DNA from: Paludibacter sp. | GTDB lineage: Bacteria > Bacteroidota > Bacteroidia > Bacteroidales > Paludibacteraceae | Assembly: GCA_020049335.1 (NCBI GenBank) | Contig: JAIFKX010000271.1 | Coordinates: forward strand, 6,618 to 40,114 | Reading direction: 5' to 3' | DNA: 33,497 bases | Shown: piece by piece, positions 1 to 7,512 of the stretch | Layout of the letters: each line of letters opens with the position of its first letter | How positions within the stretch are numbered: position 1 is the first letter of the stretch | Notes under the pieces: model-generated | What the model was told of the DNA's origin: nothing | Seen by the model: only the letters and a program-made list of their open reading frames with translations | The model's database searches: none | Program-made: the position numbers and the translations under genes

Positions 1-1035
1 AAGTTTAAGCAAAGCGAATATTACGCTTCGGCTGCGGTTTTGTACAAGGCATTTCAGAATTTTTCTTTCTCATTGTCGTCCGATGGGTCGGTAAATTCTA
101 TGTTTGCTACTTATGAAAACAAAGCGCTGACCGAAAGTTTTGCAAATCCCAAGCGATACAGTTTACTTACAGCATTGGCGGCGAAATATGTATCAAATAG
201 CGTATTTGCCACAGCCAGCTTACTATCAACCTTGGTGACAGAATCGACCAAAACCGAAGAATATACCAATTCCCGCAATCGCCTTTCGCCTTATTTCAGC
301 CTTATGTATAAGCCATTCGATAAGTCGGATTTTCGTTTCAGGGCATTTTATAAAAACACCTTTCGACTCCCAACTTTCAACGATTTGTATTATGCCCGCA
401 TCGGAAATGGCACTTTACGACCCGAAACAACGAACCAGTTGAATTTAGGCTTGACTTATTCGGTTTCGCCTGCCAAATGGTTGCCATTCCTTTCGGTAAC
501 AGCCGATGTGTATCAAAATAATGTAAGGGATAAAATTGTGGCCATGCCTACCAAAAATCTCTTTAAATGGAGCATGGTAAATGTGGGTATAGTTCAAATA
601 TCAGGCATCGACCTTAACGCCGAGACGACTATTCGCGCCAACGAAAAAATTGGTTTTTTGCTGGGAGGAACATATACCTATCAGCGGGCTTTGGATGTTT
701 CTACTCCGGGAAGTAATACCTACGAACATCAAATTCCGTACACGCCTCGTGTGTCGGGCTCGGGAAAGTTTGCAGTGGAAACTCCTTGGGTGGATGTGGC
801 TTATTCCATGCTTTGGTCGGGAAAAAGATATGCACTTTTTCAGAATTATGCCGAAAATCGATTGCCTGGATACGCCGAACATAGCATTTCTACTTCGCAC
901 AGTTTTAAATGGAAAGAGAAAATACTTTCTTTAAATATGGAGGTTTTAAATTTGTTGAATGAGAATTATGCTATCGTTAAATGGTTTCCAATGCCGGGCA
1001 GGTCGGTAAGAGGAACGGTGAGTTTGAGGTTTTAG
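1..1035 (+). CDS. TonB-dependent outer-membrane receptor, C-terminal part (BtuB-like)
   Basis: The frame is open from the first base, so the gene is truncated by the window edge and the N-terminal plug is missing. The visible 344 residues are alternating beta-strands rich in aromatic residues, with a late NLLNENY segment and a final SLRF: a C-terminal Phe, as expected for the last strand of an outer-membrane barrel. Such receptors import scarce ligands using TonB energy. The next gene resembles BtuG, and btuFCD lie 5 kb further on, so corrinoids are the likely ligand. The B12 assignment rests on context; the barrel alone would also fit a siderophore or haem receptor. Any cobalamin riboswitch would be upstream of the window. 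Confidence 0.85.
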   Translation, partial: KFKQSEYYASAAVLYKAFQNFSFSLSSDGSVNSMFATYENKALTESFANPKRYSLLTALAAKYVSNSVFATASLLSTLVTESTKTEEYTNSRNRLSPYFSLMYKPFDKSDFRFRAFYKNTFRLPTFNDLYYARIGNGTLRPETTNQLNLGLTYSVSPAKWLPFLSVTADVYQNNVRDKIVAMPTKNLFKWSMVNVGIVQISGIDLNAETTIRANEKIGFLLGGTYTYQRALDVSTPGSNTYEHQIPYTPRVSGSGKFAVETPWVDVAYSMLWSGKRYALFQNYAENRLPGYAEHSISTSHSFKWKEKILSLNMEVLNLLNENYAIVKWFPMPGRSVRGTVSLRF

Positions 1036-1053
1036 ACCTAACCCCAACCCTTC

Positions 1054-1111
1054 AAAACCTAACCCCGACCCTTCCCAGAGGGAAGGGAGTGAGCGTAGAA
1101 TGGAAGGTTTT
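1054..1111. repeat. Nested palindromic repeat in the receptor-btuG gap
   Basis: An 8-bp stem CCCTTCCC/GGGAAGGG (1069-1076 with 1080-1087) closes an AGA triloop. It is enclosed by a second, outer pair AAAACCT (1054-1060) and AGGTTTT (1105-1111). The C-rich flank (CCTAACCCC) resembles the repeats at 1234, 7560, 9722 and 19590. There is no T-run directly after the inner stem, so it is not a classical terminator, although it lies just after the receptor stop codon. Confidence 0.6.
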
Positions 1112-1167
1112 GAAATTAAGAGAATTGTAATAAGAGTTTTGTCTGAATTGAAATTAAGATTTAAATA

Positions 1168-2328
1168 ATGAGTTTTTTTAAAAAAATATTAAAGCCTTTT
1201 TTGCTCGTTAAAAAGCTGATTAGATGCACTTTTCCCTCTCCTATGGAGAGGGTTAGGGTGAGGTGGTTTGTTTTAGGGTTGGGTATTTTTCTTATTTCGT
1301 GCGACGATATGGATGACAAGTTAAAACCTGCAAATACTGACCTTATAAATGAGCCAACGCAACTTTATATTCTTTCCGAAGGGCTTTTTAATATGAATAA
1401 CAGCACCTTGGCTGCTTTCGATTTGAGGTCGACGGCTTACGACCCGGATTTTTTTCTGGCAGCCAATAAGCGTGGCTTAGGCGATACGGCAAATGACATG
1501 GGTCTGTATGGGTCGAAAATTTATGTAGTGGTCAATGTTTCGAGTCAGGTGGAAGTATTGGATGCCGCAAACGGAAAGTCGCTGAAACGAATTGCTCTGT
1601 TCGATTCTAAAGGTGTAGCTCGTGAGCCGCGTTTTGTTGATTTTCACAATGGCAAAGCTTATGTTTGTTCGTTCGATGGTTCGGTGGTAAAAATAGATAC
1701 GGCAAGTTTGCAAATTGAAGCATCGGTGCAATGTGGTAAGAGTCCGGATGGAATTTGTGTAGCTAATAACAAATTGTATGTCTCAAATTCGGGTGGATTG
1801 AGTTTTCCAAATTACGATAATTCAGTTTCGGTTATCGATTTAGCAACTTTTACAGAAATTACAAAAATAACTGTTGGTGTAAATCCAGGCAAGATATTGG
1901 CTGATAATGAGGGTGATGTATATGTGGTTTCGCGTGGCGACTACGGTGCAAATCCAACAAAATTGCAACGAATAAACTCATTCACCGATGAATTAGTTGA
2001 AAGTTTTAATGATATTCAGGCTTTAAATTTTAGCATTCGCAACGATACAGCTTACATTTACAGTTTTGATTATATTACTCAAACTTCGCAAATAAAGGTT
2101 TTTGATTGTAAATCGGAAAAACTGATTTCGGAAAATTTTATTACCGACGACACAAAACTGACTACTCCATTCGGCATCGACATAAACCCTGCCAATGGTG
2201 ATGTGTACATAACCGATTCAAAATCGTACACCGTTTGGGGTGATGTGCTTTGCTTTGACAGAGCTGGTAAACTAAAATTCAAATTACGCGATATTGGGCT
2301 AAATCCAAAGAAAATACTTTTTAAATAA
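1168..2328 (+). CDS. BtuG-like surface lipoprotein, beta-propeller (DUF5074/YncE type)
   Basis: A 386-residue lipoprotein with a hydrophobic segment ending in LISC, making Cys45 the lipidated residue. The rest consists of repeated blades of the YncE type (for example VEVLDAANGKSLKRI and VSVIDLATFTEITKI), consistent with a seven-bladed propeller. The start of the mature part, LYILSEGLFNMNNSTL, matches the BtuG group, which in Bacteroides caps BtuB and binds B12 with extreme affinity at the cell surface. It follows a TonB receptor, as btuG follows btuB. The N-terminus is odd: a GC-rich palindrome encodes residues 21-32 (TFPSPMERVRVR). An in-frame ATG at 1243, inside the hairpin loop, would give a compact 20-residue lipoprotein signal, so the true start is uncertain. 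The function is inferred from family and context. Confidence 0.75.
   Translation: MSFFKKILKPFLLVKKLIRCTFPSPMERVRVRWFVLGLGIFLISCDDMDDKLKPANTDLINEPTQLYILSEGLFNMNNSTLAAFDLRSTAYDPDFFLAANKRGLGDTANDMGLYGSKIYVVVNVSSQVEVLDAANGKSLKRIALFDSKGVAREPRFVDFHNGKAYVCSFDGSVVKIDTASLQIEASVQCGKSPDGICVANNKLYVSNSGGLSFPNYDNSVSVIDLATFTEITKITVGVNPGKILADNEGDVYVVSRGDYGANPTKLQRINSFTDELVESFNDIQALNFSIRNDTAYIYSFDYITQTSQIKVFDCKSEKLISENFITDDTKLTTPFGIDINPANGDVYITDSKSYTVWGDVLCFDRAGKLKFKLRDIGLNPKKILFK
1234..1252. repeat. Palindrome inside the btuG-like signal peptide
   Basis: CCCTCTCC and GGAGAGGG form a perfect 8-bp stem around a TAT triloop, followed by TTAGGGTGAGGTGG. It lies in frame between the start codon and the lipobox and encodes Pro/Arg-rich residues. 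An ATG at 1243 falls across the loop and the first stem base. Confidence 0.75.
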
Positions 2329-2380
2329 AAACAGGTTGAATAGTAACCTAAATACTATTGATAATTGATTTTCGAAAAAA

Positions 2381-2420
2381 AGAAACAGCGACTCTGTGAA
2401 GAATCGCTGTTTTGCTTTTA
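2381..2420 (+). terminator. Rho-independent terminator after the btuG-like gene
   Basis: AAACAGCGA (2383-2391) pairs with TCGCTGTTT (2404-2412) around a 12-nt loop, and is followed by TTGCTTTT. It lies 55 bases after the stop codon and before umuD. Confidence 0.7.
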
Positions 2421-2535
2421 GTGCAATTTTAATCTTCTAACTTTTAATGTTTTTTTTAACGATAGACTGGCTTCAAAAACCAACCAAATAGCTTATTTTT
2501 ACAAAACAAAAATAGATTGATTTTAATTTTTTAAA

Positions 2536-2982
2536 ATGGCTGCATTACAAGTATATAGCTCTCGCACAATGGATATTTTTTCGGCAGAAACCGAAACTGA
2601 ACTTTCTCTTCCCCTAATGGAGGCTGTGAGTGCAGGCTTTCCTTCGCCTGCCACCGATTTTGTCGACCTGACGATTGACTTGAATCGACATTTGGTAAAA
2701 CACCCCTCTGCAACCTATTATGCTCGAGTAAAAGGCGAATCGATGCGTGATGCAGGCATCAATGACGGTGATTTGCTTATTGTGGATAAAAGTATTGACC
2801 CATCGGATGGTAAAATTGCCATTTGTTATGTAGATGGTGAATTTACGCTTAAACGAATAAAAATTGACAGTTCGGGTATTTGGCTTATGCCAGCCAACGA
2901 AAAGTTTAAACCCATACACGTTGAGGAAGGTAATACGCTTGTTATATGGGGAATAGTTACATTCGTAATTAAGAACGTTTGA
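2536..2982 (+). CDS. umuD: UmuD, self-cleaving S24 peptidase subunit of DNA polymerase V
   Basis: A 148-residue LexA/UmuD-family protein. The autocleavage site Ala33-Gly34 is in VSAGFPSP, the nucleophile is Ser69 in KGESM, and the general base is Lys106 in FTLKR. There is no N-terminal helix-turn-helix, which separates it from LexA. After RecA-stimulated self-cleavage, UmuD' joins UmuC to form translesion polymerase V. The umuC gene is next but starts 171 bases later, whereas umuD and umuC usually abut or overlap. I could not identify an SOS operator in the upstream AT-rich region, and the promoter is unclear (a loose TATTTTTA lies at 2494). Confidence 0.93.
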   Translation: MAALQVYSSRTMDIFSAETETELSLPLMEAVSAGFPSPATDFVDLTIDLNRHLVKHPSATYYARVKGESMRDAGINDGDLLIVDKSIDPSDGKIAICYVDGEFTLKRIKIDSSGIWLMPANEKFKPIHVEEGNTLVIWGIVTFVIKNV

Positions 2983-2989
2983 TATTTAG

Positions 2990-3153
2990 ACAACAGACAG
3001 CGGACGACAGACCACAGACCACAGACAGCGGACAACAGAAAATACAATCAACCGATGACCCAATTAACCGATAACCTAATCAACCGATGACCTGATTAAC
3101 AAGATGAACTGATGAACTAATTAACCGATGAACCAATTAACCAATCAACCAAT
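2990..3153. repeat. Degenerate repeat tract between umuD and umuC
   Basis: The gap is low-complexity DNA in two parts. The first holds ACAGACCACAGACC-like heptads at about 2990-3040. The second holds variants of AACCGATGA, AACCTAATC and AACCAATT up to the umuC ATG, the last three units being AACCAATT, AACCAATC and AACCAATA. The same octamer forms a near-perfect array at 23500-23626. Confidence 0.8.
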
Positions 3154-4419
3154 ATGTATGCTTTAATCGATTGCAATAATTTTTACGCTTCGTGCGAACG
3201 GGTTTTTAATCCTGCTTTGCGCGAAAAACCTGTTGTTATTTTATCAAACAACGATGGTTGCGTAATTGCGCGTAGTAATGAAGCAAAAGCACTGGGTATA
3301 CCAATGGGTGCGCCAGCTTTTAAAATTAATCAATTAGTTGAGGCGAATGGGGTGCATGTTTTTTCGTCGAACTTTGCTTTATATGGCGATTTAAGCCACC
3401 GAGTTATGACTGTTTTATCTGAATTTTGTCCCGCAATGGAGATTTACAGCATCGATGAGGCGTTTCTTGATTTCAATGGCTTCGAGCTTCACGATTTGAA
3501 TAGTATTGGCGTGGAAATGAAAAATAAAGTACTCAAATGGACTGGAATTCCAGTAAGTGTGGGGTTTGCACCTACCAAGGCATTGGCAAAATTGGCAAAT
3601 CGTATTGCCAAAAAATTTCCCGAACGCACCAGCGGCGTTTACACTATCGAAACTGAAGAGCAACGAATAAAAGCACTTAAATGGCTCAAGATAGAGGATG
3701 TGTGGGGTGTTGGTCGTAGACATGCACGCCGATTGCAAGAAATGAACATTACTACTGCTTATCAATTTACGCAACTTTCCGACCGATGGGTGCGCGATAT
3801 GATGACGGTGGTGGGTTTGCGCTTAAAACATGACTTACAGGGCATTCCAACTTTGCAATTGGAGGATGTAAAAGATAAAAAGAACATTGCCACAACACGC
3901 ACTTTCGAAACAAATTATACCGAGTTAGCGCAAATAAAAGAGCGAGTAGCCAGTTTTGCAGTGAGTTGTAGTGCTAAATTGCGAGCGCAACATTCGTGTT
4001 GTAATAGCATTATGGTTTTTATTCATACCAATGGTTTTCGGCAAGACCAAGAGCAGTATAGTAAAAATATTGTACTCAAGCTACCTTTTGCCACCAATTC
4101 GGGCATTGAAATTACCAAGTTTGCTCTTCAGGGGCTCGAGCGGATTTTCAAAAAGGGCTATGGTTATAAAAAAGCGGGCGTAATTGTCATGGATTTTACA
4201 CCCGAAGAAAATCAGCAACTGAACTTTTTCGAAAATCGAAATGTAAAGCACATTCAACTGATGAAAGCCGTTGACCATATAAATCAACTCTACGGACAAC
4301 AAAAAATACGTTTGGCGGCGCAGGACGTAGGGCGCGTTTGGAAAATGAAACAAGAACGACTTTCGCCTCGCTACACCACGAACCTAAAAGATATATTAGT
4401 AGTGAACGCTGAAAAATAA
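3154..4419 (+). CDS. umuC: UmuC, catalytic subunit of DNA polymerase V (Y-family)
   Basis: A 421-residue Y-family polymerase. The palm carboxylates are visible: Asp6 in [13 protein letters not shown] and Asp101-Glu102 in [10 protein letters not shown]. The fingers segment [15 protein letters not shown] and the helix-hairpin-helix region [12 protein letters not shown] (about 190-200) follow, then the little-finger domain and a C-terminal DUF4113-like region ending [15 protein letters not shown], typical of UmuC and not DinB. It bypasses lesions together with UmuD'. The start ATG is directly preceded by octamer repeats and no clear ribosome binding site is seen. It converges with pnp over a shared terminator. 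Confidence 0.95.
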   Translation: MYALIDCNNFYASCERVFNPALREKPVVILSNNDGCVIARSNEAKALGIPMGAPAFKINQLVEANGVHVFSSNFALYGDLSHRVMTVLSEFCPAMEIYSIDEAFLDFNGFELHDLNSIGVEMKNKVLKWTGIPVSVGFAPTKALAKLANRIAKKFPERTSGVYTIETEEQRIKALKWLKIEDVWGVGRRHARRLQEMNITTAYQFTQLSDRWVRDMMTVVGLRLKHDLQGIPTLQLEDVKDKKNIATTRTFETNYTELAQIKERVASFAVSCSAKLRAQHSCCNSIMVFIHTNGFRQDQEQYSKNIVLKLPFATNSGIEITKFALQGLERIFKKGYGYKKAGVIVMDFTPEENQQLNFFENRNVKHIQLMKAVDHINQLYGQQKIRLAAQDVGRVWKMKQERLSPRYTTNLKDILVVNAEK

Positions 4420-4459
4420 AAAAAAGCTGCAAACCATTTACGGATTGCAGCTTTTTTTT
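4419..4459. terminator. Bidirectional terminator between umuC and pnp
   Basis: GCTGCAA (4426-4432) pairs with TTGCAGC (4445-4451). An A-tract before and a T-tract after the stem extend it and give a U-run on both strands. It overlaps the umuC stop codon. Confidence 0.85.
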
Positions 4460-4467
4460 CTTATCTT

Positions 4468-4515
4468 ATCCCCCTTTAGGCTTCAGCGTGAGCTCAGTCG
4501 AACGGGTTAGGGTCA
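4468..4515. repeat. Dispersed repeat downstream of pnp
   Basis: The stretch ATCCCCCTTTAGG, then CTTCAGCGTGAGCTCAGTCG, then AACGGGTTAGGG reads like the C-rich/G-rich dispersed repeats found elsewhere in the window, here between the umuC/pnp terminator and the pnp stop codon. The central part is of a type common between genes in Bacteroidota; I recognise the style but cannot assign a named family. Confidence 0.45.
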
Positions 4516-4518
4516 ATT

Positions 4519-6642
4519 CTATTCTTTTGGAGGACGTGGCATTAATGCTTTGCGCGACAATTTGTATTTGCCCGTTTTTTGGTCGATGTCCAATAATTTA
4601 ACATCAATCATATCGCCTTCTTTGATACCAGCCTGATCCATTGTTTCAATGCGTTTCCAGTCGATTTCCGAAATGTGAAGTAAACCTTCTTTGCCCGGCA
4701 TAAATTCAACAAATGCACCGTAAGGCATTACCGATTTTACTTTCGAAGGATAAGTTTCGCCTATTTCAGGAATAGAAACAATACCTTTGATACGAGCAAT
4801 GGCAGCGTCGATAGCCGTTTTATTATTAGCTGCAATTTCTACACGTCCTTGGTCGCCAATTTCTTCAATGGTAATGGTAGCGCCCGTTTCGGCTTGCATA
4901 GCTTGAATAATTTTTCCACCAGGTCCGATTACTGCGCCAATCATTTCTTTCGGAATCATCATGGCCACAATACGTGGAGCATTTGGCTTGAGGTCAGCAC
5001 GTGGTTCGGATAAAGTCTCTTTAATTTTACCCAAAATATGCATACGACCTTCTTTTGCTTGACTCAGCGCTTTTTCAAGAATTTCGTACGAAAGTCCATC
5101 TACTTTAATGTCCATTTGCGTAGCGGTAATACCGTCGGCAGTACCTGTTACTTTAAAGTCCATATCGCCCAAATGATCTTCGTCGCCCAAAATATCCGAA
5201 AGTACGGCAAAGTTTTTACCTTTATTTTCCGAAATTAATCCCATGGCGATACCCGAAACTGGTTTTTTCATTTCAACACCTGCATCCATCAATGCCAATG
5301 TACCAGCACAAACGGTAGCCATCGACGATGAACCATTCGATTCCAAAATATCCGAAACCACACGTACTACATAAGGATAATTGTCAGGAATCATGTTTTT
5401 CAACGCACGAAGTGCCAAGTTTCCATGTCCTACTTCACGACGACCTACACCACGAGATGCACGCGCTTCGCCAGTAGAAAATGGAGGGAAATTATAATGC
5501 AACATAAAACGTTCTTTTCCTTTGAAAAGCGCATCGTCGATTAATTTTTCGTCCATTTTGGTACCCAAAGTAACCGTAGTCAACGATTGTGTTTCGCCAC
5601 GTGTAAATACTGCCGAGCCATGTGCTCCTGGTAAATAATCTACTTCCGACCAGATAGGACGAATTTCGGTAGTTTTACGACCATCCAAGCGTTTGCCTTC
5701 GTCCAAAATAGAACGACGCATAGCTTCTTTTTCCACATCGTGGTAGTATTTTCCAATCAATGCTTTTTTAGCAACTGCTTCTTCTTCGTCTAAACCAGCA
5801 ATATATTCCGCTTTGATAGCTTCAAAGTTTTCGATGCGTTCGTGTTTGTTTGGATTGCAAGCTTTTGCAACTTCAAACACTTTATCATACGTTTTTGCCC
5901 AAATATCTTTTTTCAGATCTTCGTCGTTTACTTCGTGGCAATATTCGCGTTTTTTAGTTTTACCTACCGCTTCCATCAATTCCAATTGTGCTTGACAATG
6001 AATTTTGATAGCTTCGTGTGCTACTTTCATAGCTGCAAGTAAATCTTCTTCGCTTACTTCTTTCATTTCGCCTTCAACCATCATAATATTATCGATAGTT
6101 GCAGCCACAATGATTTCCATATCGGCTGTAGTCAATTGTTCGAAAGTAGGGTTTATTACAAATTCGCCATTAATACGCGCTACACGCACTTCAGAAATTG
6201 GTCCGTTAAACGGAACATCCGAAACTGCCAACGCAGCCGATGCAGCTAAACCTGCCAATGCATCCGGCATATCTTTTCCATCTGACGAAACCAAGGTAAT
6301 GGTTACGAATGTTTCTGCATGAAAATCATCTGGAAACAAAGGACGCAAAGCACGGTCGACAATGCGACAAACTAAAATTTCATAATCAGATGCACGACCT
6401 TCGCGTTTGAGGAATCCCCCAGGATAACGGCCAAAAGCGGCATATTTTTCTTTATACTCTACCGAAAGCGGCATAAAATCGGTTCCAGGTACAGCATCTT
6501 TAGCCGAACAAACTGTTGCCAATAACATGGTATCACCCATGCGTACCATAACCGAACCATCAGCCTGTTTGGCCAATTTACCGGTTTCAATGGTAATCTC
6601 ACGTCCATCACCCAATGCGATGGTTTTTGTAACTACGTTCAT
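4519..6642 (-). CDS. pnp: Polynucleotide phosphorylase (PNPase)
   Basis: 707 residues, the usual length. The order is: a first RNase PH-like domain (about 1-230, with the [13 protein letters not shown] loop), an all-alpha linker, a second catalytic RNase PH domain (about 320-550, with FTRGETQSL and the FPPFSTGEA segment), a KH domain with the GPGGKII loop, and a C-terminal S1 domain ending in KYKLSRKAL. It degrades RNA 3' to 5' with phosphate, giving nucleoside diphosphates, and works in mRNA turnover. It is transcribed away from rplS, from its own promoter near 6684. Unlike in many bacteria, rpsO is not adjacent. Confidence 0.97.
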   Translation of the reverse strand: MNVVTKTIALGDGREITIETGKLAKQADGSVMVRMGDTMLLATVCSAKDAVPGTDFMPLSVEYKEKYAAFGRYPGGFLKREGRASDYEILVCRIVDRALRPLFPDDFHAETFVTITLVSSDGKDMPDALAGLAASAALAVSDVPFNGPISEVRVARINGEFVINPTFEQLTTADMEIIVAATIDNIMMVEGEMKEVSEEDLLAAMKVAHEAIKIHCQAQLELMEAVGKTKKREYCHEVNDEDLKKDIWAKTYDKVFEVAKACNPNKHERIENFEAIKAEYIAGLDEEEAVAKKALIGKYYHDVEKEAMRRSILDEGKRLDGRKTTEIRPIWSEVDYLPGAHGSAVFTRGETQSLTTVTLGTKMDEKLIDDALFKGKERFMLHYNFPPFSTGEARASRGVGRREVGHGNLALRALKNMIPDNYPYVVRVVSDILESNGSSSMATVCAGTLALMDAGVEMKKPVSGIAMGLISENKGKNFAVLSDILGDEDHLGDMDFKVTGTADGITATQMDIKVDGLSYEILEKALSQAKEGRMHILGKIKETLSEPRADLKPNAPRIVAMMIPKEMIGAVIGPGGKIIQAMQAETGATITIEEIGDQGRVEIAANNKTAIDAAIARIKGIVSIPEIGETYPSKVKSVMPYGAFVEFMPGKEGLLHISEIDWKRIETMDQAGIKEGDMIDVKLLDIDQKTGKYKLSRKALMPRPPKE

Positions 6643-6683
6643 AAAATTACAGGATTGTTTTTAATATATTTTTATTTCGGGCA

Positions 6684-6716
6684 CAAAGATACGATATTAT
6701 TTGCATTTATATGAAA
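6684..6716 (-). promoter_or_regulatory. pnp promoter, Bacteroidota type
   Basis: On the minus strand TATCTTTG (6691-6684) fits the -7 consensus TAnnTTTG, with TTTC (6716-6713) 21 bases upstream as a -33 element. It predicts a leader of about 35-40 nt before the pnp ATG. Confidence 0.65.
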
Positions 6717-6775
6717 TTTATTCCGTAATTTTGACGCGGATTTCTTCACACGTAATCAGCTTTTTATATTTTTTT

Positions 6776-6808
6776 AAAGAACTTGTCTGTGTTTCAGTCA
6801 AGTTCTTT
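6776..6808. other. Unexplained 10-bp perfect hairpin in the pnp-rplS intergenic region
   Basis: AAAGAACTTG (6776-6785) and CAAGTTCTTT (6799-6808) are exact reverse complements around a 13-nt loop in which CTG and CAG can also pair. The long T-runs lie on the 5' side on the plus strand and there is no U-run after the stem on either strand, so it does not look like a terminator. The remaining 6643-7066 region holds no gene that I can see, only the two divergent promoters and the rplS leader. Confidence 0.55.
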
Positions 6809-6955
6809 GTATCTCAATGCGTTATGTATTTAGGTTTCCTTCCTCTACCTCCCTTTTTTGATTGAATTCGCCCTACTGTTATTGTTATAAAAAACAAAGC
6901 TGGTTATGTTAGTTCGTTATTGAATCGTTACACACAATAATTTATTATCGGTTGT

Positions 6956-6986
6956 TTTGAAGTTTAAAATAAAAAGAGTACTTTTG
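6956..6986 (+). promoter_or_regulatory. rplS promoter, textbook Bacteroidota -33/-7 pair
   Basis: TTTG at 6956-6959, a 19-base spacer, then TACTTTTG at 6979-6986 (TAnnTTTG). Transcription would start near 6991, giving a leader of about 75 nt. Confidence 0.8.
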
Positions 6987-6998
6987 CAGTCCAATTTA

Positions 6999-7042
6999 GC
7001 GTAATCTCTGACAGAATAGATAGAAGTCTGTGAATATTGCGC
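6999..7042 (+). promoter_or_regulatory. Candidate ribosomal-protein leader hairpin of rplS
   Basis: In the predicted 5' UTR, GCGTAAT (6999-7005) pairs over seven positions with ATTGCGC (7036-7042; one G-U pair). An inner stem ACAGA (7011-7015) pairs with TCTGT (7027-7031) around an 11-nt loop, with an asymmetric bulge between the two stems. The structure ends 24 bases before the ATG. Ribosomal-protein mRNAs often carry such leaders for autoregulation by the encoded protein, and L19 leaders have been described in other phyla and in Flavobacteria. Identity with a known class is not established here. Confidence 0.5.
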
Positions 7043-7066
7043 ACTAATTACTTAAAAAAGAGCAAA

Positions 7067-7414
7067 ATGGATTTAATTAAAATTGCAGAACAAGCATTTC
7101 TTGTTGAAAAAACACACCCCGAATTTAAAGCCGGCGACACTGTAACAGTGGCTTACCGTATTATTGAGGGTAGCAAAGAACGTATTCAGGAGTATCGTGG
7201 TGATGTTATCAAAATTGTTGGTCACGAAAACAAAAAACGTTTTACTGTACGTAAAATGTCGGGTAACGTAGGTGTAGAGCGTATTTTTCCGCTCGATTCG
7301 CCTTTTATCGAAAGTATTACAGTAAATAAACATGGTAAAGTTCGTCGTGCTAAATTGTATTATTTGCGTGCACTTACAGGTAAAAAAGCCCGTATCAAAG
7401 AAAGACGCGTGTAA
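7067..7414 (+). CDS. rplS: 50S ribosomal protein L19
   Basis: 115 residues with the L19 signature: [16 protein letters not shown], then IQEYRGDVI, then [19 protein letters not shown] and the basic C-terminus [21 protein letters not shown]19 sits at the 30S-50S interface. I chose ATG 7067 (MDLIKIAEQ). The open frame continues ten codons upstream to 7037, but those codons fall inside the predicted leader hairpin and have no counterpart in the family. It is monocistronic, with its own promoter and terminator. Confidence 0.97.
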   Translation: MDLIKIAEQAFLVEKTHPEFKAGDTVTVAYRIIEGSKERIQEYRGDVIKIVGHENKKRFTVRKMSGNVGVERIFPLDSPFIESITVNKHGKVRRAKLYYLRALTGKKARIKERRV

Positions 7415-7436
7415 GCTTTTTAAATCATTACAAATT

Positions 7437-7474
7437 AAAAAAGAGAAAATGGCTTCGGCAATTTTCTCTTTTTT
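7437..7474 (+). terminator. rplS terminator with UUCG loop
   Basis: AAAAAAGAGAAAAT pairs with ATTTTCTCTTTTTT around a GGC-TTCG-GC core with one A-G mismatch, giving a long stem capped by a stable UUCG tetraloop and followed by a U-run. Confidence 0.85.
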
Positions 7475-7485
7475 GCTTTTTAAAC

Positions 7486-7493
7486 TATCTTTG
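7486..7493 (+). promoter_or_regulatory. Probable -7 box of the btuFCD operon
   Basis: TATCTTTG fits TAnnTTTG and ends 19 bases before the btuF ATG. The -33 position has only TTTT/TTTC inside the rplS terminator, so the promoter may be weak or need help. The 98 bases between rplS and btuF are too short for a cobalamin riboswitch. Confidence 0.5.
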
Positions 7494-7512
7494 TGCTCCA
7501 ATCAATTATAAA

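Noticed and set aside
650-934. Small frames overlapping the TonB receptor on both strands
   Set aside because: They are out-of-frame shadows of the barrel sequence.
2420-2535. SOS operator upstream of umuD
   Set aside because: No convincing dyad was found, and the LexA site of this group is not known to me, so a call would be a guess.
6005-6322. 105-residue open frame antisense to pnp
   Set aside because: It is a shadow of the pnp coding frame, with no promoter, no start signal and no recognisable domain.
7037-7066. Ten-codon upstream extension of L19
   Set aside because: The codons lie in the leader hairpin and the family starts at the later ATG.
7415-7512. Cobalamin riboswitch in front of btuF
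   Set aside because: The gap is 98 bases and is largely the rplS terminator and a -7 box; a B12 riboswitch needs about 200 bases and I see no B12-box-like core.
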